Shown one piece after another: positions 7,794 through 16,512 of a DNA stretch of 64,000 nucleotides. Origin of the DNA: Chryseobacterium sp. JAH (lineage in GTDB: Bacteria > Bacteroidota > Bacteroidia > Flavobacteriales > Weeksellaceae). Where the stretch lies: NCBI RefSeq assembly GCF_001507335.1, contig NZ_LMAH01000001.1:682001-746000 (forward strand). The letters run 5' to 3'. A program made the position numbers and the translations under genes. The notes below the pieces were generated by a model. That model made no database searches and had not been told where the DNA came from. It saw only the letters and a list, made by a program, of their open reading frames with translations. Each line of letters opens with the position of its first letter. Within the stretch, counting starts at the first letter, position 1.

Positions 7794-8444
7794 TTACTGA
7801 TTGGTATTATTTAACATCGGAACAAATTTATAAGCTCCAAATTCTTCCTTTTCAATTTCTGTCGTAGAAATTTTTGTAAACCTGTATAAAACCTGTTCAT
7901 CAGTGGGACCTAATGGAATAACCATTTTTCCGCCTACTTTTAATTGCTTTAATAATTCTGTCGGTAAAACTGCTGCTCCGCAAGTGACGATAATTTTGTC
8001 GAATGGTGCAAAAGTCGGGAGACCGGCAAAACCATCACCGAAACTCTGAAATTTTGGGTACAAATGTAATTCTCTGAATTTCTTTTTAGAATAATCAAAT
8101 AAATCTTTCTGTCTTTCAACGGTATACACCAATCCTTTCATTGCCAGTAAAACTGCAGTCTGATAACCACAACCCGTACCAATCTCTAAGACTTTTTCGC
8201 CTGCTTTTAATTGTAAAAGTTCAGACTGTTCTGCTACTGTCGAGGGATGCGAAATCGTCTGATGCGCCAAAATAGGAAATGCTCGGTCCTCATACGCAAA
8301 ATCCTCGAAAATACTTTCGATAAAAAGATGTCTCGGAACTTCATTCATCGCCGTTAGCACATGAGGATCTGAAATCCCGATTCTCTGACGGAGATATTCA
8401 ACCAAAATTTTTCTTTTTCCTTTGTGTACGAATGAATCCTGCAT
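7794..8444 (-). CDS. pcm: Protein-L-isoaspartate O-methyltransferase
   Basis: The enzyme methylates isoaspartyl residues in aged proteins with S-adenosylmethionine so that they can revert to Asp. The family signature TISHPSTVAEQ (63-73, with Ser65 at the active-site position) and the SAM-binding loop EIGTGCGY (87-94) are present. VPRHLFIE and EDRAFPI are further conserved segments. At 216 aa it is the expected length. It is cytoplasmic. A small membrane-protein gene follows 41 bp downstream. Confidence 0.93.
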   Translation of the reverse strand: MQDSFVHKGKRKILVEYLRQRIGISDPHVLTAMNEVPRHLFIESIFEDFAYEDRAFPILAHQTISHPSTVAEQSELLQLKAGEKVLEIGTGCGYQTAVLLAMKGLVYTVERQKDLFDYSKKKFRELHLYPKFQSFGDGFAGLPTFAPFDKIIVTCGAAVLPTELLKQLKVGGKMVIPLGPTDEQVLYRFTKISTTEIEKEEFGAYKFVPMLNNTNQ

Positions 8445-8580
8445 TATTATTCGGTAGTTATTAGGTGTTCGTTAATAGAGTTTTCACAAAAATAGCAAAA
8501 CAATCAGTATCTATCAACCTAAAACCTATCATCTGTTTCCGATTACCTAAAATTACTATATTTACAAAAATAAAAAACTT

Positions 8581-9543
8581 ATGTTGAAAGCAGGTTTGGT
8601 AGGTGCCGGACATTTGGGAAAAATACATTTACGTCTTCTGAATCAGTCAGATAAATATGACTTTATAGGTTTTCATGATAAAGACGTTGAAAACGGTAAA
8701 AAACTGGAAGCTGAATTTGGTTATAAATATTTTGAAAATCTTGAAGATTTATTAAGTCAAATCGATATGTTGGATATTGTAACACCAACACTTTACCATT
8801 ATGATTACGCATTGAAAGCCATTGATAAAGGTCTTCATTTTTTTATTGAAAAGCCGATTACTCAAACGCTTGAACAAGCTCAAGAAATTCTTTATAAATG
8901 CCGGGAACACGGTATCAAGGCTCAGGTCGGTCATGTAGAGAGGTACAATCCTGCATTTATCGGAGCCAAAGATTATATTCAGAATCCAATGTTTATTGAA
9001 ATTCACCGTCTGGCTGAGTTTAATCCTCGTGGGACTGATGTTTCAGTGGTTTTGGATTTAATGATTCACGATTTGGACATCTTGTTAAGTGTTGTAAAAT
9101 CTAAAGTGAAAAACATTCACGCAAGCGGCGTTTGCGTGGTGAGTAAAAGCCCTGATATCGCTAATGCAAGAATTGAATTTGAAAACGGATGTGTCGCAAA
9201 TTTGACAACGTCAAGAATCTCAATGAAAGCAATGAGAAAGAGCCGATTTTTCCAAAAAGACGCTTATATTTCTGTAGACTTCTTAGAGAAAAAAGCAGAA
9301 GTGATCCGAATGAAAGATGCTCCCGAAAACCCAACTCCGTTTGATATGATTATTGAAAATGCGGAAGGTGAAAAGAACCAGATTTTATTTGAATACCCAA
9401 ACATTCAGCCTAATAATGCAATTTTAGATGAGCTGAATTCTTTTGCAGATGCGATTCTGGAAGATAAAAATGTGGAAGTTTCTTTGGAAGACGGAACTGA
9501 GGCCTTGAAGGTTGCATTGGAAATTATGACACTAATCAGTTAA
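8581..9543 (+). CDS. Gfo/Idh/MocA family oxidoreductase
   Basis: The 320-residue protein has an N-terminal NAD(P)-binding motif GAGHLG (8-13) and the family hallmark EKPIT (90-94), followed by GHVERYNPAF, where the His and Arg-Tyr usually line the active site. DLMIHDLDILL is a further hallmark of the C-terminal dimerisation/substrate domain. Such enzymes oxidise or reduce sugars, inositols or related compounds. The substrate is not evident. It ends directly on the GTG start of the next gene, so the two are probably one transcript. Confidence 0.85.
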   Translation: MLKAGLVGAGHLGKIHLRLLNQSDKYDFIGFHDKDVENGKKLEAEFGYKYFENLEDLLSQIDMLDIVTPTLYHYDYALKAIDKGLHFFIEKPITQTLEQAQEILYKCREHGIKAQVGHVERYNPAFIGAKDYIQNPMFIEIHRLAEFNPRGTDVSVVLDLMIHDLDILLSVVKSKVKNIHASGVCVVSKSPDIANARIEFENGCVANLTTSRISMKAMRKSRFFQKDAYISVDFLEKKAEVIRMKDAPENPTPFDMIIENAEGEKNQILFEYPNIQPNNAILDELNSFADAILEDKNVEVSLEDGTEALKVALEIMTLIS

Positions 9544-9897
9544 GTGAAAAAAGGTTTTTTCCTTATAATATTGATACTCGCTGTTGCCTGTAATAAAACT
9601 GGCAGCCTCTCTTGTGAGCAACAATATGAAAAAGCCAAAAATGACTTTAACAATAGTAAATTTGTTTATTATGATTATTTGCAATCCGATAAAATTTTTG
9701 ACAGAAAGGAGTACAGCCGTATACTGAAAGAGAACCATATTACTCTCGACACATTATATTCCCAAGGATGTATACCTTTTTCTCAGACACAAATAAATGA
9801 AGACTGTTATAAAAGGATGATGAATAATAATCTACATGCTAAATTTGGAAAGCAGTTTTTCGATAGTTTACGGTTAAAATCTACAATCAAAAAATAA
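9544..9897 (+). CDS. Small lipoprotein, unknown
   Basis: 117 residues starting at a GTG that immediately follows the previous stop (TAAGTG). The N-terminus MKKGFFLIILILAVAC is a lipoprotein signal with Cys16 as the predicted lipidation site. Three further cysteines (in SLSCEQQ, QGCIPF and EDCYKR) could form disulfides. No family recognised. A strong terminator follows. Confidence 0.6.
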   Translation: MKKGFFLIILILAVACNKTGSLSCEQQYEKAKNDFNNSKFVYYDYLQSDKIFDRKEYSRILKENHITLDTLYSQGCIPFSQTQINEDCYKRMMNNNLHAKFGKQFFDSLRLKSTIKK

Positions 9898-9898
9898 T

Positions 9899-9928
9899 TA
9901 AAACGGAATTATCTAATTCCGTTTTTTT
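9899..9928 (+). terminator. Rho-independent terminator
   Basis: AAACGGAATTA and TAATTCCGTTT form an 11-bp stem with a two-base loop, followed by a T-run. It directly follows the lipoprotein stop. Confidence 0.8.
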
Positions 9929-9972
9929 GATGAACTTATTTTTAAATGATAATATTTTCAACAATTTTTAAA

Positions 9973-9980
9973 TATATTTG
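9973..9980 (+). promoter_or_regulatory. Candidate -7 promoter element for the GH5 gene
   Basis: TATATTTG matches the Bacteroidota -7 consensus TAnnTTTG and lies 51 bases before the start codon. No clear TTG sits at the -33 distance, so this is a partial match. Confidence 0.4.
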
Positions 9981-10031
9981 TTACAATCTAAATACTAAAA
10001 ACTCCCCCATAAATTTAAAATAATCAAAACT

Positions 10032-11753
10032 ATGAGAAGAGCCATCCTATTATCCGCAGTTTTATTGTCTCAATTTGGGACATCACAATTATTAAGAACA
10101 GACGGAAAGAAAATCGTTAATGATAAAGGTGTCAATATTCAGTTGAAAGGTCTCGGCTTGGGAGGCTGGATGCTGCAGGAAGGCTACATGCTTAAAACTG
10201 CAGATTTTGCCGGTCCGCAATTTAAGATTAAAGAGAAAATTGCAGAACTGATTGGCCAGGAAGGTATGGAAAATTTCTACAAAGCCTATCTGAAAAACGG
10301 AATTACAAAACAAGATATAGATTTTTTGGCAAAATCAGGATTTAACTCTGTGCGACTGCCGATGCATTATAATTTGTATACGCTTCCCATCGAAAAAGAA
10401 ACGGTAAAAGGACAAAATACTTGGCTTGAAGAAGGTTTTAAAATGACAGATGATCTGCTTCAATGGTGTAAAGAAAACAAGATTTATTTGATTTTGGATC
10501 TTCATGCGGCTCCTGGCGGACAGGGAAATGATGAAAATATCTCTGACAATGATAAAACAAAACCTTCACTGTGGGCAAGCGAAGATAATCAGAAAAAGAC
10601 CATTGCGCTTTGGAAGAAGTTAGCCGAAAGATATAAAGATGAACCATGGATTGCAGGTTATGATTTAATCAACGAACCGAATATCAATTTCACGGGAAAA
10701 AACCCGAACGGTACAGACGAAATGTCTAATGCACCTCTTTGGAAACTACAAAAAGAAATCACTGAAGCGATCCGTGAGGTAGATAATAAACACATCATCT
10801 TTCTCGAAGGCAACGGATGGGGAAATAATTATAACGGATTAATTCCGATCTGGGACAAAAATATGGTATTCAGTTTTCATAAATATTGGAATTATAACAA
10901 TGATGAGACATTGAAATTTGCGTTAGATCTCAGAGAAAAACACAATATGCCAATCTGGTTAGGAGAAACGGGTGAAAATTCTAATGTTTGGTTTACAGAA
11001 CTCATCCAGCTTCTGGATAAGCACAATATCGGTTATGCCTTTTGGCCAATGAAAAAAATCGATAATATCGCAGGAATTACCAATGTAAAAATCACTCCCG
11101 AATATCAAAGACTTTTAGATTACTGGAAAAACAACGGAGAAAAACCATCCAAAGAATCTGCAACAAAAGCGTTAATGCAGATTGCAGAAAACTACAAATT
11201 CAGGAACGTTGAAGTCAAAAATGATGTTATTGATGCCATGTTCAGACAGACAAAAGATGGCTCTACTAAGCCTTTTAAAAATCTACAGGCTCCGGGAAAA
11301 ATCAACGCAACAGATTATGATTTGGGAAGAATAGGCTCTGCTTACTTAGATAAAGATTTCATCAATCTTTGGGTAAGTGATGCTGCAAAAAGATCAGAAT
11401 GGAATTCTGGAAATCAGTTGAGAAATGACGGTGTTGATATTTATAAATCAAAAGACAATCAATATTACGTCGGAAAAACAGAAAGCGGAGAATGGCTACA
11501 GTACACCATCAATTCTAAAACTGAGAAGACTTATACTTTTGACGTACAATATTCAAGTAAAACTGAAGCAAAAATCGGGATTGAAGATGCTTCAGGAAAA
11601 CAATTGGGAAGTTTGTCATTAAGTTCAACCGGAGAAAATGAAAACTGGAAAACTGTTTCTGCCAAAGGAATTCATCTTAAAAAAGGAGAAAATAAAATCA
11701 GAATTTATTTTGAAAACAATGGCGTAAATTTAAATTCTTTCACATTGAAATAA
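10032..11753 (+). CDS. Secreted GH5 glucanase with C-terminal carbohydrate-binding module
   Basis: The 573-residue protein has a signal peptide (MRRAILLSAVLLSQFGTS). A GH5 TIM barrel spans about 35-370 with the proton donor Glu215 in YDLINEPN and the nucleophile Glu312 in WLGETGE; GFNSVRLPMHYN and LDLHAAPGGQGND are further GH5 segments. The pattern is closest to exo-beta-1,3-glucanase-like GH5 enzymes, so a beta-glucan substrate is likely but unproven. Residues of about 430-573 (NDGVDI, VGKTESGEWLQYTI, ending IRIYFENNGVNLNSFTLK) look like a CBM6/35-type beta-sandwich. It is a monocistronic gene between two terminators, about 20 kb from the SusC/D locus. Confidence 0.88.
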   Translation: MRRAILLSAVLLSQFGTSQLLRTDGKKIVNDKGVNIQLKGLGLGGWMLQEGYMLKTADFAGPQFKIKEKIAELIGQEGMENFYKAYLKNGITKQDIDFLAKSGFNSVRLPMHYNLYTLPIEKETVKGQNTWLEEGFKMTDDLLQWCKENKIYLILDLHAAPGGQGNDENISDNDKTKPSLWASEDNQKKTIALWKKLAERYKDEPWIAGYDLINEPNINFTGKNPNGTDEMSNAPLWKLQKEITEAIREVDNKHIIFLEGNGWGNNYNGLIPIWDKNMVFSFHKYWNYNNDETLKFALDLREKHNMPIWLGETGENSNVWFTELIQLLDKHNIGYAFWPMKKIDNIAGITNVKITPEYQRLLDYWKNNGEKPSKESATKALMQIAENYKFRNVEVKNDVIDAMFRQTKDGSTKPFKNLQAPGKINATDYDLGRIGSAYLDKDFINLWVSDAAKRSEWNSGNQLRNDGVDIYKSKDNQYYVGKTESGEWLQYTINSKTEKTYTFDVQYSSKTEAKIGIEDASGKQLGSLSLSSTGENENWKTVSAKGIHLKKGENKIRIYFENNGVNLNSFTLK

Positions 11754-11771
11754 GAAAATATCTTAAATTGC

Positions 11772-11806
11772 AAATCCCTTTTCAGCTCTAAAAAGGGATT
11801 TTTTTA
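11772..11806 (+). terminator. Rho-independent terminator
   Basis: AAATCCCTTTT and AAAAGGGATTT form an 11-bp stem around CAGCTCT, followed by a T-run, 18 bases after the GH5 stop. Confidence 0.8.
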
Positions 11807-11901
11807 AAAGCTAAAAAATTAAGAAATCGTAGCGGTTTCTTAATCACAAATACAGACCAAAATCTCTGCGATGGCAGTCCATAAAACTATAAAATCTGCA
11901 T

Positions 11902-12780
11902 ATGAAAAAATCAGCACTTCTATTTCTTCTAATTTCCGCATTTACATTTGCGCAAAACTCGGCGTTAGAACAAAAAATCAATTCGATCATAAAAGATAAA
12001 AAAGCAACCGTAGGAATTTCGGTTTTAGGAATTGAAAATGATTTTAAGTACAATAAAAATTCAGACAAAAAACTTCCGATGCAGAGCGTTTTTAAGTTTC
12101 ATATTGCTGCTGCCGTTTTAGACTTTGTGGAAAAACGAAAGCTGTCTTTGGATCAGAAAATAGTTTTGGACAAATCAAACTTACTGGAAAATACATGGTC
12201 GCCACTTCGTGATAAATATCCCAATGGAAATGCAGGAATTCCTTTAAGTGAAATCCTTGAATTAACGGTTGCAAAGAGCGATAATAATGGCTGCGATATT
12301 ATGCTTAAACTTTTAGGCGGTCCGAAAACTGTGCAGAAATTTATGGATTCTAAAGGCGTTAAAGGTTTCCAAATAAAATACAACGAAGCGGAAATGCATA
12401 GAAATTGGAACGTGCAGTACGAAAATTACAGCACGACACAATCTGCAGTCGACGTTTTAAAGAAATTTTATGAAGGAAAATTGCTTTCTAGAAAATCAAC
12501 AGATAATCTGATGAAAGTGATGCTTTCAACATCTACCGGACTGAATAAAATGGTAGAGCAACTTCCAAAAAGCACTCCTGTCGCAAGAAAAACGGGAGCT
12601 TCAGGAAAGAACGACGCAGGCTTAACAGGCGCAGAGAATGAGATCGCAATCGTCACTTTACCTAATGGAAAACATTATGCAATCGCCGTATTTGTAAGCA
12701 ATTCCATAGAATCTGATGCGGTAAACTGTAAGATTGTTTCTGATATTTCGAAAGCGGTTTGGGATCATTTTTATAAGTAA
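11902..12780 (+). CDS. bla: Class A beta-lactamase, subclass A2 (CGA/CIA/PER-like)
   Basis: A periplasmic serine beta-lactamase that hydrolyses beta-lactam antibiotics. It has a signal peptide (MKKSALLFLLISAFTFAQ) and every catalytic motif: Ser62-x-x-Lys65 (SVFK), Ser126-Asp127-Asn128 (SDN), Glu162 in NEAEMH (equivalent to Glu166) and Lys230-Thr-Gly (KTG). His in place of Asn at the position equivalent to 170, and the GCD after SDN, are typical of subclass A2, which includes PER, CGA and CIA enzymes. A2 enzymes usually have extended-spectrum activity; whether this one does is inference. There is no IS element, attC site or composition shift around it, so it looks like a resident gene. Confidence 0.92.
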   Translation: MKKSALLFLLISAFTFAQNSALEQKINSIIKDKKATVGISVLGIENDFKYNKNSDKKLPMQSVFKFHIAAAVLDFVEKRKLSLDQKIVLDKSNLLENTWSPLRDKYPNGNAGIPLSEILELTVAKSDNNGCDIMLKLLGGPKTVQKFMDSKGVKGFQIKYNEAEMHRNWNVQYENYSTTQSAVDVLKKFYEGKLLSRKSTDNLMKVMLSTSTGLNKMVEQLPKSTPVARKTGASGKNDAGLTGAENEIAIVTLPNGKHYAIAVFVSNSIESDAVNCKIVSDISKAVWDHFYK

Positions 12781-12858
12781 ATTTTAAAGCTTATTTTTAG
12801 GCTTGAAAATTGCCAATCATTCAATACAATCATCTATTGGTAATTTAAAATTTCAGTT

Positions 12859-13269
12859 ATGAAACAATTAATCTTAGTCTTCTTTATCTTCAGCAGCATT
12901 TTTTTCTTTGCTCAAAAGAATCAAAACTATCTGCAGATCGGCTACGCAAGTATTTGTTGCGGGACACCTTCTACGATACCGGTGACAAATTATGTAAAAC
13001 AGTTTCAGAAAAAAAATAAAACAAAAGCTTTTGAAATCCTCCAACAGCAGGGAATGGGAAGGGAAGGTGAATTTAATCTCTACATCAGCACAGACCAACT
13101 TGCAAAAAGTCAGAAAACCAATTTTATAAAAGGTCTACATTCTGCAATCGCGGCACAAAATACCAGACGAAATCAAAACAGTGACGGAATTGTCAATTTT
13201 GAAGCCTCTCAAGTCGTTAAGAAAGCAGATTTATTAAAAATTAAAAACTTAATTATCTATAAAAAATAA
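12859..13269 (+). CDS. Secreted hypothetical protein
   Basis: 136 residues with a clear type I signal peptide (MKQLILVFFIFSSIFFFAQ). The mature part has a Cys-Cys pair near its start (ASICCGTPST) and the segment GMGREGEFNLYISTDQL; the C-terminus is basic (KNLIIYKK). No domain recognised. It lies 78 bp after the beta-lactamase on the same strand and 21 bp before the dehydrogenase gene, but a functional link with either is not shown. Confidence 0.55.
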   Translation: MKQLILVFFIFSSIFFFAQKNQNYLQIGYASICCGTPSTIPVTNYVKQFQKKNKTKAFEILQQQGMGREGEFNLYISTDQLAKSQKTNFIKGLHSAIAAQNTRRNQNSDGIVNFEASQVVKKADLLKIKNLIIYKK

Positions 13270-13290
13270 TTTAAAACTAAATAAGGAAAA

Positions 13291-14184
13291 ATGATCAAAA
13301 ACATTGTAGTTATCGGAGCCGGAACCATGGGAAATGGTATTGCACATACATTCGCACAAAGCGGATTTAGTGTAAATTTGGTTGATGTATCTAAAGACGC
13401 TTTAGACAGAGGAATAAAAACCATCACCACCAATCTTGACAGAATAATTGCAAAGGGAAACCTTACAGAAGAACAAAAATCAGAGACTTTAGGAAACATT
13501 AAGACTTATACAGCCCTGAAAGACGCAGTAACGAATGCTGATTTGGTGGTAGAAGCTGCAACAGAAAATCAGGATCTGAAGCTCAAAATCTTCGCTCAGA
13601 TGGACGAGTTTGCTCCTGAAAACTGTATTTTATCTACAAATACATCATCAATCTCTATTACTAAAATCGCTGCAGCTACAAAAAGAGCAGATAAAGTAAT
13701 CGGCATGCACTTTATGAACCCTGTTCCAATCATGAAATTGGTAGAAATTATTAAAGGCTACTCGACTTCTAAAAAAACCTTTGACTCAATCTATGAAATG
13801 AGCAAAACCTTAGGAAAAGTTCCTGTAGAAGTCAATGATTATCCAGGTTTTGTGGCTAACAGAATTTTGATGCCGATGATCAATGAGTCAATAGAAACTT
13901 TATACAACGGTGTTGCAGGAGTTGAAGAAATAGACACAGTTATGAAGCTGGGAATGGCTCACCCTATGGGACCGCTGCAGTTGGCTGATTTCATTGGTCT
14001 TGACGTATGTTTGGCAATCTTAAATGTGATGTATGATGGTTTTAAAAATCCAAAATATGCACCAAACCCATTATTGGTCAACATGGTTATGGCTGGGAAA
14101 TTAGGCGTGAAATCAGGAGAAGGTTTTTATGATTACTCCGAAAGCAAAAAAGCAGAAAAAGTGTCAAAAATGTTTTCAAAGTAA
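13291..14184 (+). CDS. hbd: 3-hydroxybutyryl-CoA dehydrogenase
   Basis: The enzyme interconverts acetoacetyl-CoA and 3-hydroxybutyryl-CoA with NAD(P) in short-chain fatty-acid metabolism. The N-terminal Rossmann motif GAGTMG (9-14), the central TNTSSISIT and GMHFMNPVPIMKLVE (catalytic His in HFMNP) and the C-terminal-domain start DYPGFVANRILMPMINE are all present. At 297 aa it has the single-domain length of the bacterial enzyme rather than the FadB fusion. AAGGA lies seven bases before the ATG, one of few Shine-Dalgarno-like starts in this window. Confidence 0.93.
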   Translation: MIKNIVVIGAGTMGNGIAHTFAQSGFSVNLVDVSKDALDRGIKTITTNLDRIIAKGNLTEEQKSETLGNIKTYTALKDAVTNADLVVEAATENQDLKLKIFAQMDEFAPENCILSTNTSSISITKIAAATKRADKVIGMHFMNPVPIMKLVEIIKGYSTSKKTFDSIYEMSKTLGKVPVEVNDYPGFVANRILMPMINESIETLYNGVAGVEEIDTVMKLGMAHPMGPLQLADFIGLDVCLAILNVMYDGFKNPKYAPNPLLVNMVMAGKLGVKSGEGFYDYSESKKAEKVSKMFSK

Positions 14185-14287
14185 GAAATCAGTAGGTAAA
14201 TGTTCATACTGGATTATTAAAGTAGCTTGAAATAAATTTAGTCTGAAGAAAATTGACTTGCATTGCAAAATTCACTACTTTTCTTCG

Positions 14288-15604
14288 ATGAAACTCAAAG
14301 AAAAATACATTCAAATATCAATGGTCATCATTACTTTAGTGATGACCATTTTGCGTTTTCTACTCAATGAAAAAGGTAGAACAAGTCCGGATTCTATCCG
14401 ATATATGAGGTTCGCACATGTATTTCCTGAAATTGATAATACCACGACACCGCTTGGTTATCCGCTTTTCATCAAATTCTTTACCTTTTTCGGAACTGAC
14501 GAATTCTGGTCGAGCAAAATAGTTGGTATTTTTTCACTTTTTTTCATCATCATTTTTGCATGGCGAAAAAGTTTCTTTCTGAAGGAAACAATTGTTACTT
14601 GTTCATTATTTGGCTTTCTGTCGATATTTGCTTTCACAATGAGTGAAGCACTGATACTCCCTTTTGTTTTCCTTTTTACTTACTGTGCAAGTCAAATTAT
14701 AAACGGAATTTTGACAGGTAGAAAAGCTTTTTTTTATCTTTCAGTCTCACTAATTGCCCTGTTTAATATCAGATACAGTTCACTTTTTTTCATTGGTGGA
14801 GCCGGACTTTTCGGATTGCTATTTTGGAAAAAAGCATATTCTAAAATCTTTGTATTTTCCGCATTGGTTGGTGTAGTATATATTATTGGGTATAAATTTC
14901 TTTTCATTGATTATTATAACACCAATTATGTCAATGCCTTCCTAGAAATTGGCCTTCACCCTACATCCAAACTCATTGTGGAATTAGGCAAGGGATTGGC
15001 AACCACCTTCAATCCATTTATTCATATGTCCAATCCTGCTGGTGGAAAGATTAATTTCGCCATTTACGGAATTGGAATCATCAATATAGTACTGATGATC
15101 TACTTATTTTTAAGCAAAAACTTAAGCGAAGCAGAAAAATTCATCTTACTCATCGGAGTTGTCGGAATTATTTTTTCTTACTTTATCCAGTACTTTTATT
15201 CCATTACACCACTGGATTACAGATTACTTGCGCCTTTTTCCTTTATGATCTGGTTATTATATTTTAAGAAACTGTTTGAAATTTTTGGTTACAAAGTCTA
15301 TGCAATAGGATTTTTGAGTCTTTGTTCGGGAGGTTTATTTACAATACTTTCCAAAGGTGATTATCTCGAAAACCGAAAAGAAATAACGAAATTTTTAAAA
15401 GAAGAGAACCTTGAAAAAACTTCGTTACTGTACTATTTGGAAAGCAGAGAAGATCTTGAAAAAATACAGATTGCAGAACTGATAAGCACCGTAAATCCTG
15501 ATATTGATTTGACTTTTAAGCCTTCTGATACTTTAAAAAGAAAGACGTTAACGTATTATAAAGTTTTACAAAAAATTAAAATCGACAAGAACAAATACCA
15601 ATAA
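14288..15604 (+). CDS. Polytopic membrane protein, glycosyltransferase-like
   Basis: About 438 residues with ten or more hydrophobic helices up to about residue 355 and a soluble C-terminal tail. SPDSIRYMRFAH in the first periplasmic loop, with an acidic residue shortly after the first helix, resembles the GT-C arrangement of lipid-linked sugar transferases (PMT/ArnT-like), but I cannot name a family. I use the ATG at 14288 (MKLKEKYIQISM); the frame runs ten codons further up to a TTG that would add an implausible leader. Alone between hbd and the acidic protein. Confidence 0.6.
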   Translation: MKLKEKYIQISMVIITLVMTILRFLLNEKGRTSPDSIRYMRFAHVFPEIDNTTTPLGYPLFIKFFTFFGTDEFWSSKIVGIFSLFFIIIFAWRKSFFLKETIVTCSLFGFLSIFAFTMSEALILPFVFLFTYCASQIINGILTGRKAFFYLSVSLIALFNIRYSSLFFIGGAGLFGLLFWKKAYSKIFVFSALVGVVYIIGYKFLFIDYYNTNYVNAFLEIGLHPTSKLIVELGKGLATTFNPFIHMSNPAGGKINFAIYGIGIINIVLMIYLFLSKNLSEAEKFILLIGVVGIIFSYFIQYFYSITPLDYRLLAPFSFMIWLLYFKKLFEIFGYKVYAIGFLSLCSGGLFTILSKGDYLENRKEITKFLKEENLEKTSLLYYLESREDLEKIQIAELISTVNPDIDLTFKPSDTLKRKTLTYYKVLQKIKIDKNKYQ

Positions 15605-15611
15605 TTTTATA

Positions 15612-15619
15612 TATCTTTG
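15612..15619 (+). promoter_or_regulatory. Candidate -7 promoter element
   Basis: TATCTTTG fits TAnnTTTG and ends 22 bases before the start of the acidic protein gene. The -33 region has no clear TTG. Confidence 0.5.
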
Positions 15620-15641
15620 AGAAAGTTTAAACATTAAAAAA

Positions 15642-15881
15642 ATGAAATTACCAAAGTTTTTATTAGCAGACAATTCGGAATTTCCTGAAGATTTATTCGT
15701 AGTTCATACAGAATATCCAAGATTTATATTAAATGTTGAGGAAGAAGAAGTGGAATGGTTGGATGATCTAGAAGGCGACGATGAAGAAACTATGGCAGAT
15801 GAAGCTACAAAAGTAGTAGAAGCTGCATTCAAATGGTGTGATGAAGAGTTGGCAAAATACGACGACGAAGAGGAAGAATAA
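15642..15881 (+). CDS. Small acidic protein, conserved hypothetical
   Basis: 79 residues: MKLPKFLLADNSEFPEDLFV, then a strongly acidic middle (EEEEVEWLDDLEGDDEE) and end (KYDDEEEE). It has no signal peptide. The N-terminal LPKFLLADNSEFPEDLFVVHTEYPRFI pattern looks structured and, from memory, recurs in other flavobacteria; function is unknown. It has its own -7 element and a strong terminator, as expected of a well-expressed monocistronic gene. Confidence 0.65.
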   Translation: MKLPKFLLADNSEFPEDLFVVHTEYPRFILNVEEEEVEWLDDLEGDDEETMADEATKVVEAAFKWCDEELAKYDDEEEE

Positions 15882-15898
15882 TAAAGTTATTTACCCAT

Positions 15899-15933
15899 AA
15901 AAAAAGGAACTCAGATTTGAGTTCCTTTTTTAT
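15899..15933. terminator. Bidirectional terminator
   Basis: AAAAAAGGAACTCA and TGAGTTCCTTTTTT form a long stem around GATT, with A- and T-runs on both sides. It lies between two convergent genes and can serve both. Confidence 0.85.
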
Positions 15934-15935
15934 TT

Positions 15936-16346
15936 TTATTCAGATTTATTAAATTTTAATAATAAAAGATTATCCTGATACAGCTCCAGCGTATTTCCGG
16001 AGACCACATACTTGTTTACTTTTCCCATCATGCTCATGAAGTTCTGCTCAACGCTCATGTTGTCACAAGCCATTCTTGTAGATCCCAACTGAGAGGCACT
16101 AAAGCTTCCTGAAGCAGTATCTGTAGACAGAGTTCCAAAATAACTGTTGCATCCTGCGTTTCCATTTACTTTTGATCCTTCAATATTAAGCGTTGGTGTT
16201 TTACCTTTTACATTGTCTGCCAATACCCACTTAGTAGCTGAGATTGATGGCTGAGACTTCCCTACCTTTGATGCTGAAGAGTTGGCCATTGTTCCGCAAG
16301 AAGCAAGAAAAGCTACTGTACATATACTTAAAAAAAGATTTTTCAT
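15936..16346 (-). CDS. META-domain lipoprotein (HslJ-like)
   Basis: 136 residues with a lipoprotein signal ending LASC (Cys17 lipidated). The mature part is a META domain: TKWVLADNVKGKTPTLNIEGSKVNGNAGCNSYFG matches the family core (xWxL...P.L.....V.G..GCN.F.G), and TRMACDNMSVEQNFM is the second conserved stretch. In E. coli HslJ this domain is linked to novobiocin and heat response; the role here is unknown. Anchored in the envelope. Confidence 0.85.
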   Translation of the reverse strand: MKNLFLSICTVAFLASCGTMANSSASKVGKSQPSISATKWVLADNVKGKTPTLNIEGSKVNGNAGCNSYFGTLSTDTASGSFSASQLGSTRMACDNMSVEQNFMSMMGKVNKYVVSGNTLELYQDNLLLLKFNKSE

Positions 16347-16470
16347 TTTTAGATTTTTTATTAGTCAAAGTAAATGTAGCAGATGCTCCATTTCACTTTT
16401 ATGATTCAAACCAAATTTACGGAAATAATATTATTTATGATTACTTCTTAACAGAATTCCACAAAAAAAA

Positions 16471-16490
16471 ACGGACAAAAGTCCGTTATA
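16471..16490. terminator. Short terminator hairpin after pheT
   Basis: ACGGAC-AAAA-GTCCGT with an A-run to the left (a U-run for the minus transcript), 23 bases beyond the pheT stop. Confidence 0.65.
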
Positions 16491-16512
16491 TTATATACTT
16501 AAAAGTTATTTC

